Shown: positions 23,780 to 32,432 of the stretch, piece after piece
Position numbering within the stretch: position 1 is the stretch's first letter
Layout of the letters: each line of letters begins with the position of its first letter
From: Marinobacter shengliensis
GTDB taxonomy: Bacteria; Pseudomonadota; Gammaproteobacteria; Pseudomonadales; Oleiphilaceae
Assembly: GCF_003007715.1 (NCBI RefSeq)
Contig: NZ_PXNO01000020.1
Coordinates: 1-64,000, forward strand
Reading direction: 5' to 3'
DNA length: 64,000 bases
Made by a program: the position numbers and the translations under genes
The notes under the pieces: generated by a model
Seen by the model: only the letters and a program-made list of their open reading frames with translations
Database searches by the model: none
Told to the model about the DNA's origin: nothing

Positions 23780-24988
23780 TCACCGGTCCAGCAGCTCGAT
23801 CCAATGCTGAACGGGCACGTCTGAGCGGGACTCCAGATGCAGCTGGCAACCGATATTGGCGGTTACAATCCGCACCGGATCATCAATGGTCAACGCTTCC
23901 AGCTTGTTACTCAGCAGCTTCTGGCTCATCTCCGGCTGGGTGATTGAATAGGTTCCCGCCGAGCCACAGCACAGGTGCTTGTCTTTGGTAGCGGCCAGGT
24001 CAATGCCGGCACGGGTCAGCACCTGCTCCACCACACCGTTCTGTTTCATGGCGTGTTGCAGGGTACACGGGCAATGGAAGGCCACTTTACCCGCCTGGGC
24101 ACTGGCTTTCAGGGGCTCCAGATCCTCCTTCAGCATGAAGGCGCCCAGATCGGTGCACAGTTCGCTCACTTTCCGGGCCTTGTTGGCATAGACCGGGTCG
24201 TCCCTGAGCAGATGGCCGTAATCCTGTACCATGGCTCCGCAGCCGGACGCTGTCATTACGATGGCTTCCGCTCCCGCCTCAATGGCCGGCCACCAGGCAT
24301 CAATGTTCCGGCGCATCTGTTCCAGGCCACGCTCGTGCTCGGAGAGGTGATAATTGACCGCACCGCAACAGCCAGCCTGGGGCGCTTCCACCAGGGTAAT
24401 GCCCAGTTTATCCAGTACCCGGGCTGTCGCCGCATTGGTGTTGGGGGCCGCCGAAGGCTGCACGCATCCGGCAAGCCCCAGCACAATGCGGTTGTGGTTT
24501 GAAGCTGGCCAGGGGCTGGCCTGCCGGCGCGGCGGCACCTTGGCACGGAGCTTTTCCGGCAGCATCGGCCGGAATGCCTGCCCGGCCCTCAGCAGCAAGC
24601 CGAACAACCGGCGATGGGGTAACACCCGGGTGAGCGCCCAGCGCAGCCACTTTTCTTTCGGCTTGCGGGGCAGCTCCTCTTCCAGCAAGCCACGGCTGAT
24701 ATCCACCAGACGACCATACTGGACACCTGAGGGGCACGTCGTCTCGCAGCTGCGGCAGGTCAGGCAGCGGTCCAGGTGCTCCCGGGTCTTCTCTGTCACT
24801 TCCCCGCCTTCCAGAAACATCTTCATCAGATAGATCCGGCCACGGGGACCGTCTCGCTCGTCGTTCAGTTCCTGATAGGTGGGGCAGGTTGCGGTGCAGA
24901 AACCGCAGTGCACACAGGCCCGGAGGATCTCTTCCGCCTCCTGGCCTTCGGATGTATTGGCAAATTGCTGAACCAGATTCGTTTGCAT
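23780..24988 (-). CDS. glcF: glycolate oxidase iron-sulfur subunit GlcF
   Basis: Four hundred and two residues from the ATG at 24988, which gives the family start MQTNLVQQ. Two [4Fe-4S] motifs are visible: CVHCGFCTATCPTY near 25 and CLTCRSCETTCPSG near 75. Two CCG-type cysteine clusters in the C-terminal half (APQAGCCGAVNYHL and HLCCGSAGTY) follow. It carries electrons from the flavin subunits GlcD and GlcE to the quinone pool at the membrane as glycolate is oxidised to glyoxylate. Last gene of the glcGDEF operon, two bases after glcE. Confidence 0.95.
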   Translation of the reverse strand: MQTNLVQQFANTSEGQEAEEILRACVHCGFCTATCPTYQELNDERDGPRGRIYLMKMFLEGGEVTEKTREHLDRCLTCRSCETTCPSGVQYGRLVDISRGLLEEELPRKPKEKWLRWALTRVLPHRRLFGLLLRAGQAFRPMLPEKLRAKVPPRRQASPWPASNHNRIVLGLAGCVQPSAAPNTNAATARVLDKLGITLVEAPQAGCCGAVNYHLSEHERGLEQMRRNIDAWWPAIEAGAEAIVMTASGCGAMVQDYGHLLRDDPVYANKARKVSELCTDLGAFMLKEDLEPLKASAQAGKVAFHCPCTLQHAMKQNGVVEQVLTRAGIDLAATKDKHLCCGSAGTYSITQPEMSQKLLSNKLEALTIDDPVRIVTANIGCQLHLESRSDVPVQHWIELLDR

Positions 24989-24990
24989 GA

Positions 24991-26058
24991 TTACAACCAA
25001 CTATAAAGGCGGCCAGGATTAAACAGGCCGTCGGGGTCAAACGAGTTTTTTACACCGCGCTGGATGGTTTTCAGCGCTTCTGGTGGCGATTGCATCACCT
25101 CGCCCTGGCGGTCGCCGCCGCGGAACAGGCTGACCTGGCCACCCGCTGACCGCGCCAGCTTTTCCATGTCGGCAAGCGAGGCGTCACCCCGATACCAGCG
25201 CTGGCCACCCACCCATTCCATCAGCCAGGGGCCGGGCAGATCAGCGGCGGGCGCGGTTGATCCCACTGAAAAGCGCCAGAGGGGTGCCTCGGCATCGGAG
25301 AAGAACCCATGCTGCATATCCCGGATCTGCTGCCAGAAGCGGTCACCTTCGTCCAATACATCGCCAGACCATTTGTCGGCGGTGGCCTCTACAGCCGAAC
25401 GTGCGCCAGACAAACGCAGGTACACCTTGCCATCCACCCAGCAGGCGCCGGTGATGGGCTTGGGCTCACCGGCCCGGCGGTTCATGTAGTCGATCACCTC
25501 ACCCATGGCCATATCCTGAACCAGGGTGACGGAAGCCGCCGGTTTCGGCATCACTTTCAGGCTGATCTCGGTGATCACGCCCAGGGTACCCATGGCGCCA
25601 GCCTGTAACCGGGACACATCGTACCCGGCCACGTTCTTCATCACCTGGCCACCAAAACGGAGGTGTTCACCTTTGCCATTCAGCAGCCGAATACCCAGCA
25701 CCTGATCCCTCACCGATCCTGTCCAGGGGCGGGCGGGGCCAGACAGGTTACAGGCCAGCGTGCCGCCAATGGTGGAAGACTCAGTGAAACGAGGCGGTTC
25801 AAAGTGCAGACATTGGCCTTCTGCCGCCAGCGCTTCTTCAATATCTTTAAGGGGTGTGCCGGCCCGCACCGTCAGCACCAGCTCAACCGGGTGATACTCC
25901 ACAATGCCCGTGTGGCCGGCCAGGCTCAGGGTGTCGGCGTCTGCGCTTGGCTCACGGCCCATGAACGCCTTGCTGCCACCGCCAACAATATTCAGCTTGT
26001 TTCCGTTCTGCCGGGCCTGAAGCACCTGCTCCTGCAGTTGTTGAATCTGATCAGCCAT
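24991..26058 (-). CDS. glcE: glycolate oxidase FAD-binding subunit GlcE
   Basis: Three hundred and fifty-five residues from the ATG at 26058 (MADQIQQLQEQV). It is a short FAD_binding_4 protein: LNIVGGGSKAFMG opens the domain, and the core flavin-contact segment runs SSTIGGTLACNLSGPARPWTG, then VKNV-like VMKNVAGYDVSRLQAGAMGT. It pairs with GlcD in the oxidase complex. Its start lies eight bases inside the end of glcD, so translation is coupled. Confidence 0.94.
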   Translation of the reverse strand: MADQIQQLQEQVLQARQNGNKLNIVGGGSKAFMGREPSADADTLSLAGHTGIVEYHPVELVLTVRAGTPLKDIEEALAAEGQCLHFEPPRFTESSTIGGTLACNLSGPARPWTGSVRDQVLGIRLLNGKGEHLRFGGQVMKNVAGYDVSRLQAGAMGTLGVITEISLKVMPKPAASVTLVQDMAMGEVIDYMNRRAGEPKPITGACWVDGKVYLRLSGARSAVEATADKWSGDVLDEGDRFWQQIRDMQHGFFSDAEAPLWRFSVGSTAPAADLPGPWLMEWVGGQRWYRGDASLADMEKLARSAGGQVSLFRGGDRQGEVMQSPPEALKTIQRGVKNSFDPDGLFNPGRLYSWL

Positions 26059-27538
26059 GGCTGGCACCCGCCTGTTCGTGGTTGTGTTGCTTATGTTCGA
26101 TAGAGCGATATTCCTGGCAGAACCGCAGCGTCGGCACGCCCTTGCCCGGATTCAGGATGCCGGTGGGGTCGAAGGCGGCTTTTACATCGTGGAACTGCTG
26201 CAATTCTTCGTCGTTGAACTGCACGGCCATCTGGCGGATTTTCTCCACACCCACGCCATGTTCGCCGGTTATGCAGCCGCCCACTTCCACACACAGAGAC
26301 AGGATGGCGCTGCCGAAAGCCTCGGCACTCTCGAACTCACCGGGCACATTGGCATCAAACAGAATCAACGGGTGCAAGTTGCCGTCGCCGGCGTGGAACA
26401 CATTGGCCACCCGCAGGCCAAACCGCTCGGACATGCTCTCCATTTCCAGAAGCACCTTGGCCAGGTGTCGGCGCGGAATGGTGCCGTCCATACAGTAATA
26501 GTCAGGCGAGATTCGACCAACCGCCGGAAACGCCGATTTACGGCCTTTCCACAACAGCGCACGCTCCGCCTCGCTGGAGGACGTGCGGATAGACGTGGCG
26601 CCCAGTTTCCGGAACACCGCTTCTGCCTCGGCAATGTGTTCGTGCACTTCTTCTTCGGTGCCATCCACCTCGCACAGCAGCAAGGCCTTGGCGTCTCTCG
26701 GGTAGCCCGCCTGGCAAAAATCATCAGCGGCAATAATGGCGTGGCCATCCATCATTTCCAGACCACCGGGAATGATGCCATGGGCGATGACACCACCGAC
26801 CGCATCGCCAGCTTTCTCAACACTGTCGAAACCGGCCATGATCACCTGCGCCACTTCCGGCTTGGGTAACAGTTTGACCTTCACCTCCGTGACCACACCC
26901 AGAAGCCCTTCGGAGCCGGTCAGCAGTGCCAGCAAGTCCATACCACAGCTATCGAGCCCGTCGCTGCCCACTGTTACCCGGTCACCTTCGGCCGTGACGA
27001 TTTCGACACTCAGCAGGTTATGGACGGTCAGCCCGTACTTCAGGCAGTGCACGCCGCCAGAGTTCTCCGCCACATTACCGCCAATGGTGCAGGCAATCTG
27101 GGATGACGGGTCCGGCCCATAATACAGGCCGAAATGGGCGGCCTCTTCGCTGATGGCCAGGTTCCGCACGCCCGGTTGCAGCCGGGCCGTCCGGGCCAGC
27201 GGGTCAATTTCCAGAATACGGTTAAACTTGGCCAGAGACAGCACCACGCCCTCTTTGTGGGGCATGGCTCCTGCGCACAAACCGGTACCGGCGCCGCGGG
27301 CCACCACGGGCACGCCCTGTTCGTGGCAGATTCGCATGACCCGCTGCACCTGCTGTACGGTCTCTGGCAGCACCACCAGCATGGGCATTTCCCGGTACAT
27401 GGCCAGGCCATCGCACTCATAGGGTTTGAGGGTTTCGTCATCGGTAATGACAAACTCCGGGTCGATAAAGGCCCGGAACTGTTCAGCCAATTCCGTTTTA
27501 GTTAACCCCGATTTGGTGGCATGTGATGTGGTTGTCAT
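26051..27538 (-). CDS. glcD: glycolate oxidase subunit GlcD
   Basis: Four hundred and ninety-five residues, full length. FAD-binding segments are VVARGAGTGLCAGAMPHKEG and TIGGNVAENSGGVHCLKYG. The C-terminal oxidase domain ends with the conserved FHAGDGNLHPLILFD and ITGEHGVGVEKI, which holds the substrate- and flavin-contacting His residues. It oxidises glycolate (and often D-lactate) to the keto acid. Operon order is glcG-glcD-glcE-glcF, facing glcC. Confidence 0.95.
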   Translation of the reverse strand: MTTTSHATKSGLTKTELAEQFRAFIDPEFVITDDETLKPYECDGLAMYREMPMLVVLPETVQQVQRVMRICHEQGVPVVARGAGTGLCAGAMPHKEGVVLSLAKFNRILEIDPLARTARLQPGVRNLAISEEAAHFGLYYGPDPSSQIACTIGGNVAENSGGVHCLKYGLTVHNLLSVEIVTAEGDRVTVGSDGLDSCGMDLLALLTGSEGLLGVVTEVKVKLLPKPEVAQVIMAGFDSVEKAGDAVGGVIAHGIIPGGLEMMDGHAIIAADDFCQAGYPRDAKALLLCEVDGTEEEVHEHIAEAEAVFRKLGATSIRTSSSEAERALLWKGRKSAFPAVGRISPDYYCMDGTIPRRHLAKVLLEMESMSERFGLRVANVFHAGDGNLHPLILFDANVPGEFESAEAFGSAILSLCVEVGGCITGEHGVGVEKIRQMAVQFNDEELQQFHDVKAAFDPTGILNPGKGVPTLRFCQEYRSIEHKQHNHEQAGASHG

Positions 27539-27553
27539 AACGTTCTCTGATTG

Positions 27554-27979
27554 TTATTGGCGCTGTTGTTCAAAGTAGTCGATACCCGCCTGGGCACAAT
27601 CCATGTCCTGTTGCGGGGTGCCTGAACTCAGACCAATCCCGCCAACCACCTCTCCATTCACCAGCACTGGCAAGCCCCCGCCCACCGTGCTTAAACGGCC
27701 ACCCACTTCGGTATGAATACCGAAGGCCAGATTGCCCGGCACGTTGACCGCGTTGTATTCGTGGGTGGCTTTGCGGGCGGCGGCGGCCGTAAAGGCTTTG
27801 TCCTGGGCGATAATGACACTGGTGGTTTTGCCACCGTCCATGCGTTCAAACGCCACCAGGTTGCCGGATTCGTCCACCACCGCTATACACATGGGAACAC
27901 CGATGTCGCGGGCCTTTTCGCTAGCGCCTTTGATCAGGAGCCGGGCATCTTCAAGATCCAGGCGATGGATGGTTAACAT
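27554..27979 (-). CDS. glcG: GlcG/HbpS-family protein of the glycolate operon
   Basis: One hundred and forty-one residues from the ATG at 27979 (GAGG upstream); an earlier in-frame start adds eight unlikely residues. The domain runs ARLLIKGASEKARDIGVPMC, then IAVVDESGNLVAFERMDGG and VGGRLSTVGGGLPVLVNGE, ending GGIGLSSGTPQQDMDCAQAG, all typical of the DUF336/GlcG fold. Homologues bind haem or corrinoids, or act as small accessory proteins; the role of GlcG in glycolate use is not established. First gene of the operon, 15 bases before glcD. Confidence 0.88.
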   Translation of the reverse strand: MLTIHRLDLEDARLLIKGASEKARDIGVPMCIAVVDESGNLVAFERMDGGKTTSVIIAQDKAFTAAAARKATHEYNAVNVPGNLAFGIHTEVGGRLSTVGGGLPVLVNGEVVGGIGLSSGTPQQDMDCAQAGIDYFEQQRQ

Positions 27980-28065
27980 GGCTTCAACCTCGCTGACGTA
28001 CAATTTCAGAATCTACAAACCTCAGAATACTCGCCATCAGCGCAGAGATCGTCTATCGTTTTAGC

Positions 28066-28082
28066 AACTGGTCCTACCAGTT
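28066..28082. promoter_or_regulatory. GlcC-type operator, left copy
   Basis: AACTGGTCCTACCAGTT is a perfect palindrome with seven-base arms around three bases. The TGGT-N3-ACCA core is that of PdhR/GlcC-like FCD regulators. It lies 84 bases upstream of the glcG start and repeats at 28181, close to the glcC start. It is probably the GlcC site controlling glcGDEF. Confidence 0.7.
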
Positions 28083-28180
28083 TGTTAAATCCCGAAACAT
28101 GGAATAATTCGTAACCTCCCGCCATTCATGAAGTTTGGCGGTACAGGCAGCCTCAGCAAAAACGGATCCGTACAACCCTA

Positions 28181-28196
28181 AACTGGTCAGACCAGC
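28181..28196. promoter_or_regulatory. GlcC-type operator, right copy next to glcC
   Basis: AACTGGTCAGACCAGC shares the left arm AACTGGT and the ACCAG core with the site at 28066, 115 bases away (start to start). It stands ten bases before the glcC start codon, so binding would block glcC itself (autoregulation). The spacing is about eleven helical turns, which would allow looping. Confidence 0.65.
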
Positions 28197-28205
28197 AATA
28201 AGATC

Positions 28206-28967
28206 ATGGGCATATCCAAAGAAATTTCCTACAAGCTTGAGCACCTGATTCTGGAAGGCGGCCTGGCGCCAGGGCAGAAGATCCCGTCGGAACGGCAGCT
28301 CTCAACCAAACTTGGGGTATCCCGATCGGTGGTGCGCGAGGCACTGCATGAGCTGCAGGCCCGGGGCGTCATTGAAACCCGCCACGGAAAGGGCTCGTTT
28401 GTTGCCAGCATCGTGCCGGAGTCCGGCGCACAGGGCGCGAACAGCCCGTTGATGTACCTCTATCAGGGCCATACCCGCACCCTCTATGACCTGCTGGAAG
28501 TGCGGGAGCAACTGGAAGGCCAGGCCGCTTTTCTGGCGGCACAGCGGGCCACCAATCTGGACCGGCACCGGCTTACCCGGGCGTTCCGCGCGCTGGAAAG
28601 CACAGACCCGCTGAGCAACGCCCGACCGGACCACGGCTTTCACCATGCCATTGTGGAGGCCTCCCACAACCCGATCCTGGTGCACATCCTGAGCGGCTTG
28701 AAAAACATGATGCTGCTGACCGTTCAGGCCTCGGTTTCTAACCTGAACCCGAAAGAAGACATGCGCCGGAAAATCATGGGGCAGCATCGCCAACTTTACG
28801 AAGCCATTATGGCCGGCAAACCTGACCAGGCACGCAAAGTGGCCACCGCCCACGTTCGTTTTGTGCGGCAAACCATGAAAGAAATGGAGAAAGAAGGCGA
28901 TGAATTGCTGCGCATCCCCGCCCCGGAAGATCTCGCCGATCTGCTGAACGATTCAGGCTCACCGTGA
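28206..28967 (+). CDS. glcC: GntR-family (FCD) regulator of glycolate genes GlcC
   Basis: Two hundred and fifty-three residues. The GntR winged HTH is at about 8-75 (GLAPGQKIPSERQLSTKLGV, then SRSVVREALHELQARGVIET). The FCD domain follows, with the metal-binding His/Asp pattern (DHGFHHAIVEASHN, HRQLYEAI, AHVRFVRQ). It is divergent from glcGDEF with two matching palindromes between them, exactly the E. coli arrangement in which GlcC activates the oxidase genes on glycolate. The specific ligand is inferred from context. Confidence 0.88.
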   Translation: MGISKEISYKLEHLILEGGLAPGQKIPSERQLSTKLGVSRSVVREALHELQARGVIETRHGKGSFVASIVPESGAQGANSPLMYLYQGHTRTLYDLLEVREQLEGQAAFLAAQRATNLDRHRLTRAFRALESTDPLSNARPDHGFHHAIVEASHNPILVHILSGLKNMMLLTVQASVSNLNPKEDMRRKIMGQHRQLYEAIMAGKPDQARKVATAHVRFVRQTMKEMEKEGDELLRIPAPEDLADLLNDSGSP

Positions 28968-29121
28968 GGTGTAAAATTGTTTGCATTGATCATTGATTAG
29001 GCCAGAATGACCAACAGGCAAGTGCTTCGATTTTCACCAAAATCCAACAAAGCGGTATTGATTTCCACGGCAACAGTCCGTAAAACATGCGCCTTTGTAT
29101 GACAGCCCCAGGAGTCACCCC

Positions 29122-29892
29122 ATGGCGGAATCAGCGCCTCTGATTTGCAGGGACATCCACAAGACCTTTGACAAACTCGAAGTCCTCAAGGGCATTTCTC
29201 TGGAAACCCGCAAAGGCGACGTGGTCTCGCTGATCGGCAGTTCAGGCTCTGGCAAGAGTACCTTCCTGCGTTGCATCAACCTGCTCGAAACCCCGACATC
29301 CGGCGACATTATCGTGCACGGTGACCCAATCCGGTTCAAAAACAACCGCAAGGGCGAGCGAATTCCGGCAGACAATCGCCAGGTGGAGCTGATCCGGGCG
29401 CGGCTGTCCATGGTTTTTCAGAGCTTCAATCTATGGTCCCACATGACGGTGCTGGAGAATATTATTGAAGCGCCGATCAACGTTCTCAAAATCCCGAAAA
29501 AAGAAGCCATCGAGCGGGCCGAGGCCTACCTTAACAAGGTGGGCATCTACGAACGCAAGGATTACTACCCGGCCCAGATGTCCGGCGGCCAGCAGCAGCG
29601 CGCAGCCATCGCCCGCGCCCTGGCCATGGAGCCGGAGGTGATGTTGTTTGATGAGCCCACCTCGGCGCTGGACCCGGAGCTGGTGGGTGAAGTTTTGAAG
29701 GTTATGCAGAGTCTGGCCGAGGAAGGCCGCACCATGATTGTGGTCACCCACGAGATGGCGTTTGCAAGGGATGTGTCAACTCAGGTCCTGTTCTTGCATC
29801 AGGGCGTGATTGAGGAGCAGGGTTCACCGGACAAGGTCTTCGACCACCCGGAATCCGAACGCATGAAGCAATTTCTTGCTCCCAAGTTCTGA
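29122..29892 (+). CDS. polar amino-acid ABC ATPase, probably arginine/ornithine
   Basis: Two hundred and fifty-six residues from the ATG at 29122, preceded by AGGAG. Walker A is GSSGSGKST, the Q-loop is [13 protein letters not shown], the signature is [16 protein letters not shown], Walker B is [12 protein letters not shown] and the switch histidine is in [11 protein letters not shown]. The insert [20 protein letters not shown] between Walker A and the Q-loop is the HisP/AotP-type pattern. First gene of a four-gene importer; arginine is inferred from the adjacent astE gene and the AST cluster nearby. Confidence 0.92.
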   Translation: MAESAPLICRDIHKTFDKLEVLKGISLETRKGDVVSLIGSSGSGKSTFLRCINLLETPTSGDIIVHGDPIRFKNNRKGERIPADNRQVELIRARLSMVFQSFNLWSHMTVLENIIEAPINVLKIPKKEAIERAEAYLNKVGIYERKDYYPAQMSGGQQQRAAIARALAMEPEVMLFDEPTSALDPELVGEVLKVMQSLAEEGRTMIVVTHEMAFARDVSTQVLFLHQGVIEEQGSPDKVFDHPESERMKQFLAPKF

Positions 29893-29979
29893 ACTCCGGT
29901 GCTATCTTGAAACCGGAAACGGAATAGAAACTTCCATAAAGAATAAAGCCATAACGGCAACTTACTGGAGAAGTGACAC

Positions 29980-30732
29980 ATGAAAAAACTGATTGTTGCA
30001 GCAAGCTGTGCCCTGGCCATGATCGCCGGCACCGCTCAGGCTCAGGACCGGAACCTGCGCATCGCATTCGATATCCCCTACGAGCCGTTCGAATACCGCG
30101 ACGAGAACGGCGAGCTGACCGGTTTCGAAGTGGAACTGGCTACCGCCATGTGTGAAGAACTGAACGCCAACTGTGAGTTCGTCATCCAGGCGTGGGACGG
30201 CATGATCCCGGGCCTGCTGGCCCGTAAGTTCGACCTGATCATGTCATCCATGTCAATCACCCCTGAGCGCGCCGAGCGTGTACTGTTCTCCGAGCCGTAC
30301 TACATCACTCCAGGCGGCTGGTTCGGCCCTGAATCGTTCAACACCGACGTAACCGACATGGACGCCATGAAGGGCAAGAACATCGGTGTACAGCGTGGCA
30401 CCACCATGGACACCTACGTAACCGAAAACATGGGCGGCGTGGTTTCCATCAAGCGTTACACCACCGCTGAAGACATGGTTCTGGACCTGGAAGGCCAGCG
30501 TCTGGACGCGGTCTTTGTGGACTACCCGGTGGGCGAGCAAACCATCCTTAACCGCGAAGGTTACAAGGAAGTCGGCGAGTCAGTAAAACTCGGTGACGGT
30601 GTGGGCGTTGCCATGCGCAAGCGTGACACCCAGCTGGCCGAAGATATCAATGCCGCGCTCAAGAAGCTGAAAGAAGATGGTACTTATGATGCCATCATGG
30701 AGAAGTACTTCAGCTACGACATCAAGATTTAA
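29980..30732 (+). CDS. periplasmic basic-amino-acid binding protein
   Basis: Two hundred and fifty residues. A signal peptide (MKKLIVAASCALAMIAGTAQ, cut near AQA) is followed by the SBP_bac_3 pattern: LRIAFDIPYEPFEYRDENGE, the FEVELATAMCEEL helix and AWDGMIPGLLARKFDLIMSS, then the hinge. The acidic residues and the aromatic YEPFEY segment suit a cationic ligand such as arginine or ornithine. The gene is followed by a strong hairpin that could keep this message more abundant than the permeases. Confidence 0.9.
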   Translation: MKKLIVAASCALAMIAGTAQAQDRNLRIAFDIPYEPFEYRDENGELTGFEVELATAMCEELNANCEFVIQAWDGMIPGLLARKFDLIMSSMSITPERAERVLFSEPYYITPGGWFGPESFNTDVTDMDAMKGKNIGVQRGTTMDTYVTENMGGVVSIKRYTTAEDMVLDLEGQRLDAVFVDYPVGEQTILNREGYKEVGESVKLGDGVGVAMRKRDTQLAEDINAALKKLKEDGTYDAIMEKYFSYDIKI

Positions 30733-30741
30733 AAAGACCCC

Positions 30742-30765
30742 GGGAGCAGCCTGTTGGCTGCTCCC
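30742..30765 (+). promoter_or_regulatory. intercistronic hairpin after the binding-protein gene
   Basis: GGGAGCAGCC-TGTT-GGCTGCTCCC is a perfect ten-base-pair stem with a four-base loop, ten bases after the binding-protein stop and 18 before the first permease start. There is no T-tract. Hairpins in this place usually protect the upstream binding-protein mRNA and lower permease expression, giving the excess of binding protein that such importers need. Confidence 0.65.
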
Positions 30766-30783
30766 CGCTTTCCGGAACTTCCC

Positions 30784-31488
30784 ATGCTTGATCTGAAAGG
30801 CTACGGCCCGGCCCTCGCAGAGGGGGCGGTGGTCACCATTGAGCTGGCCTTCCTCTCGCTCGCTCTCGCAGTCACTCTGGGGTTGCTTGGCGCCTCGGCC
30901 AAACTCTCTGGCAACCGGGTACTGACCGGCGTGGCAACCGCTTACACCACCCTGATTCGCGGCGTGCCCGATCTGGTGATGATGCTGTTGTTCTACTATG
31001 GCGGCCAGGTGGCGGTGAACGCGCTATCCGATTATTTATGGGAAACCCGGCAAATCGACTTTTTCTTCCAGTTCGATCCGTTCATCTCTGGCGTGGTGAC
31101 CATCGGGCTGATCTTTGGTGCCTATATGACGGAAACCTTCCGGGGCGCTTTTCTGGCGGTGGATACCGGCCAGATCGAGGCCGCCAAGGCCTACGGCTTT
31201 TCCCGCTGGCACACCTTCCGGCGGGTGATGATCCCGCAGATGCTGCGCCATGCCCTGCCTGGTATCGGCAATAACTGGCAGGTGCTGCTGAAGACCACTG
31301 CTCTGGTGTCGATCATCGGCCTGACCGATATGGTGCGGGTGGCGGAAGAAGCCGCCAAGGCTGAGCGTATGCCGTTCCACTTCTTTATCCCGGTGGCGGC
31401 GGTTTATCTGGCACTGACGGCGGGCTCTGAGTTGTTCATCAAGTGGCTCGACAAGCGGGCCAATGTCGGCGTGGTTCGGGGGAATTGA
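30784..31488 (+). CDS. amino-acid ABC permease (HisQ/AotQ type)
   Basis: Two hundred and thirty-four residues from the ATG at 30784; an upstream TTG inside the hairpin is not credible. About five membrane helices. The coupling motif is EAAKAYGFSRWHTFRRVMIPQ, the EAA loop that docks on the ATPase. YTTLIRGVPDLVMMLLFYYGG is the typical HisQ/M-family segment. It forms the channel with the next gene product. Confidence 0.9.
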   Translation: MLDLKGYGPALAEGAVVTIELAFLSLALAVTLGLLGASAKLSGNRVLTGVATAYTTLIRGVPDLVMMLLFYYGGQVAVNALSDYLWETRQIDFFFQFDPFISGVVTIGLIFGAYMTETFRGAFLAVDTGQIEAAKAYGFSRWHTFRRVMIPQMLRHALPGIGNNWQVLLKTTALVSIIGLTDMVRVAEEAAKAERMPFHFFIPVAAVYLALTAGSELFIKWLDKRANVGVVRGN

Positions 31489-31490
31489 GG

Positions 31491-32213
31491 ATGCCTGATT
31501 TCATTGCCGAATGGTTGAACACGAACGATATCTTCAATGCCATGACCATGATGGAATACTGGGATGGCATGGTGACCACCGTGCAGCTGGTGTTTCTGTC
31601 GCTGGTGATTGGCCTGGTGGTTGCAGTTCCCCTGGCGATTCTGCGTACGGTGCGCAATCCGTTTGTGTCTGGTCCAATCTGGCTGTACGCCTATTTGTTC
31701 CGGGGCACGCCGCTGCTGATTCAGCTATACATTATCTATTACGGCGTGGCGCAGATTCCGGGCATTCACGAGACCTTCTGGTGGACCATTTTCCGGGAGC
31801 CTTTCTACCCTGCCCTGTTGGCCTTTACGTTGAATACGGCGGCCTATACCACGGAGATTATCCGGGGGGCGATTGTGGCGACGCCCAATGGCGAGATTGA
31901 GGCGGCCAAGGCCTATGGCATGAACTGGCTGTTGCGAATGCGGCGGATTATTCTGCCCAATGCGGCGCGGCGGGCGGTGCAGGCTTACTCGAATGAGGTG
32001 ATTTTTATGCTTCATGCGAGTGCGATTGCCAGTGTGGTGACGATTGTGGATTTGACGGGGGCGGCGCGGAACATTTATTCGCGGTTTTATGCTCCTTTTG
32101 AGGCGTTTATTTTTGTGGCGCTTTGCTACATGGCTTTGACGTTTATGCTGGTGTTCGTTTTCCGCAAACTGGAAAACCATCTTTTGCGGCATCAGAGGCC
32201 TATAAACTCCTGA
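31491..32213 (+). CDS. amino-acid ABC permease (HisM/AotM type)
   Basis: Two hundred and forty residues from the ATG at 31491, two bases after the preceding stop with GAGG in between. Its EAA loop is EAAKAYGMNWLLRMRRIILPN, and YAYLFRGTPLLIQLYIIYYG is the family's core segment. The second half of the gene uses G-rich, less common codons (GCG, GGG) compared with its neighbours. The gene is followed by a structured repeat (32277-32376) and then astE. Confidence 0.9.
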   Translation: MPDFIAEWLNTNDIFNAMTMMEYWDGMVTTVQLVFLSLVIGLVVAVPLAILRTVRNPFVSGPIWLYAYLFRGTPLLIQLYIIYYGVAQIPGIHETFWWTIFREPFYPALLAFTLNTAAYTTEIIRGAIVATPNGEIEAAKAYGMNWLLRMRRIILPNAARRAVQAYSNEVIFMLHASAIASVVTIVDLTGAARNIYSRFYAPFEAFIFVALCYMALTFMLVFVFRKLENHLLRHQRPINS

Positions 32214-32276
32214 GTTGTGGCTTTTGGTGCCTGGCCTGCTGGCAGGGCTGGCTTTCGGTTTTGGTGCACGGCCAGC

Positions 32277-32376
32277 CGGCGGAGCAGGCTTTCCGGGAAA
32301 CGCTACAAGCACGTCCGTGTGCGCTTCGTTCCGGCCATCCATGGCCTCCAAGATTCCCGGAAAGCCTGCTCCGCCG
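32277..32376. repeat. 54-base structured repeat in a 23-base-pair stem, copy 1
   Basis: The left arm 32277-32299 and right arm 32354-32376 are exact reverse complements (23 bases). The inner nine bases are TTCCGGGAA / TTCCCGGAA. They enclose a 54-base core (32300-32353) that folds further into GCACG-TCCG-TGTGC (32309-32322) and GGCCAT-CC-ATGGCC (32333-32346), giving a branched, Y-like shape. The core is 51/54 identical to copy 2 at 43552-43605, but the outer arms of the two copies have unrelated sequence. The right arm runs into no T-tract. It sits between the last permease gene and astE in the same transcription direction. Confidence 0.9.
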
Positions 32377-32432
32377 TCTGACCCCAAACTCATTCAGGGG
32401 ATTCACGCCTTTCCTTTCCTTGCGGGGAGTCT

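Noticed and set aside
32277-32376. Reading the structured repeat as a Rho-independent terminator
   Set aside because: No T-tract after either arm on either strand, and copy 2 lies inside an operon.
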